Notes under the pieces: model-generated
The model's database searches: none
What the model was told of the DNA's origin: nothing
Seen by the model: only the letters and a program-made list of their open reading frames with translations
Origin: an uncultured Paludibaculum sp.
GTDB taxonomy: Bacteria > Acidobacteriota > Terriglobia > Bryobacterales > Bryobacteraceae
Length of the DNA stretch: 64,000 nucleotides
Assembly: GCF_963665245.1 (NCBI RefSeq)
Contig: NZ_OY762267.1
Span: 4,560,001 to 4,624,000, forward strand
Reading direction: 5' to 3'
Part shown: piece by piece, positions 63,895 through 64,000 of the stretch
Layout of the letters: each line of letters opens with the position of its first letter
Position numbering within the stretch: position 1 is the stretch's first letter
Made by a program: the position numbers and the translations under genes

Positions 63895-64000
63895 TTAGGC
63901 TCCGGGAGTGGAATCGGCAGGCGGCGGCAGTTCGTCGGAGTCCTTCTTCCGGCGCTTGAAGAGGATCTCCGGCGATTTGACCCAGGTCGCGATCAGTATC
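63895..64000 (-). CDS. C-terminal end of a membrane-associated protein (cut by window edge)
   Basis: The last 34 residues before the stop TAA (63895-63897) read ILIATWVKSPEILFKRRKKD and a Ser/Pro-rich tail ELPPPADSTPGA. The start lies beyond the right edge. A hydrophobic stretch then a basic cluster suggests the last membrane helix and cytoplasmic tail of a transport or membrane protein. It is upstream of cobA on the same strand, so it may share an operon. Nothing more can be said. Confidence 0.6.
   Translation of the reverse strand, partial: ILIATWVKSPEILFKRRKKDSDELPPPADSTPGA

Overview
The window looks like chromosomal DNA of an acidobacterium, most like the Solibacter/Bryobacter type. This is an inference from gene content and style; no rRNA or other phylogenetic marker is present. 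The DNA is GC-rich and packed. It carries many exported proteins, a PadR regulator paired with a permease-prefix membrane protein, a CadC-like winged-helix/TolB-propeller regulator, short RodZ-type HTH proteins, GH29, GH106 and PL22 carbohydrate enzymes, and DUF4097 'toast-rack' proteins. I found no tRNA, rRNA, CRISPR array, intact insertion sequence or prophage.

Layout. 1-4.9 kb: a truncated alginate-export-type porin diverges from nrfHA (ammonifying nitrite reductase). A perfect TGTGA-N6-TCACA palindrome lies exactly midway between them. An unknown lipoprotein and a DUF4097 lipoprotein follow. 4.9-14.1 kb: pyruvate carboxylase, a beta-barrel protein, a YuiH-like molybdopterin enzyme with an MBL-fold hydrolase, two small exported unknowns, and a pair of exported c-type cytochrome proteins, one fused to a copper monooxygenase of the PHM type. 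14.1-17.9 kb: an HTH protein and the flagellar genes flgM, a probable flgN, flgK and flgL behind a sigma-28-like promoter. 17.9-28.1 kb: a cytoplasmic subtilase coupled to an unknown partner, a PadR operon, an aldehyde dehydrogenase, an operon with oligogalacturonate lyase and an exported methyltransferase, two exported unknowns, and comM.

28.3-34.7 kb: a winged-helix/TolB regulator, a small exported protein, an ECF sigma / anti-sigma / Spy-like stress operon, a half-size TauE/SafE protein and a glycosyltransferase. 34.7-42.8 kb: a NarX/NarL-type two-component pair divergent from a czcCBA-type heavy-metal efflux operon that ends in a DUF190 gene. 42.8-51.4 kb: a toast-rack lipoprotein, a GH29 fucosidase, thioredoxin reductase, a lower-GC insert with a propeller-like protein, and a GH106 rhamnosidase. 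51.5-57.7 kb: a tightly spaced co-directional run with a small membrane protein, uvrA, a conserved unknown, a CPBP protease, mtnA and a TlpA-like thioredoxin. 57.7-64 kb: a two-hairpin repeat element, a methyltransferase / dehydratase / frameshifted hydroxyacid-dehydrogenase operon, a zinc-ribbon membrane protein, an EamA transporter, a PfkB kinase, cobA, and the end of another gene.

How the genes fit together. The encoded physiology combines anaerobic nitrite reduction at the cytoplasmic membrane, exported oxidative chemistry, motility, and breakdown of pectin, fucose and rhamnose glycans. Metal and envelope stress defence adds to this. Tight overlaps (ATGA/GTGA, TGATG and 8-nt overlaps) mark most operons. 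The most useful items to follow up are the nrfHA palindrome, the CxxCH-type NrfA, the subtilase/partner pair, the lower-GC insert near 47 kb, the two-hairpin repeat near 57.76 kb and the one-base frameshift near 60.1 kb.
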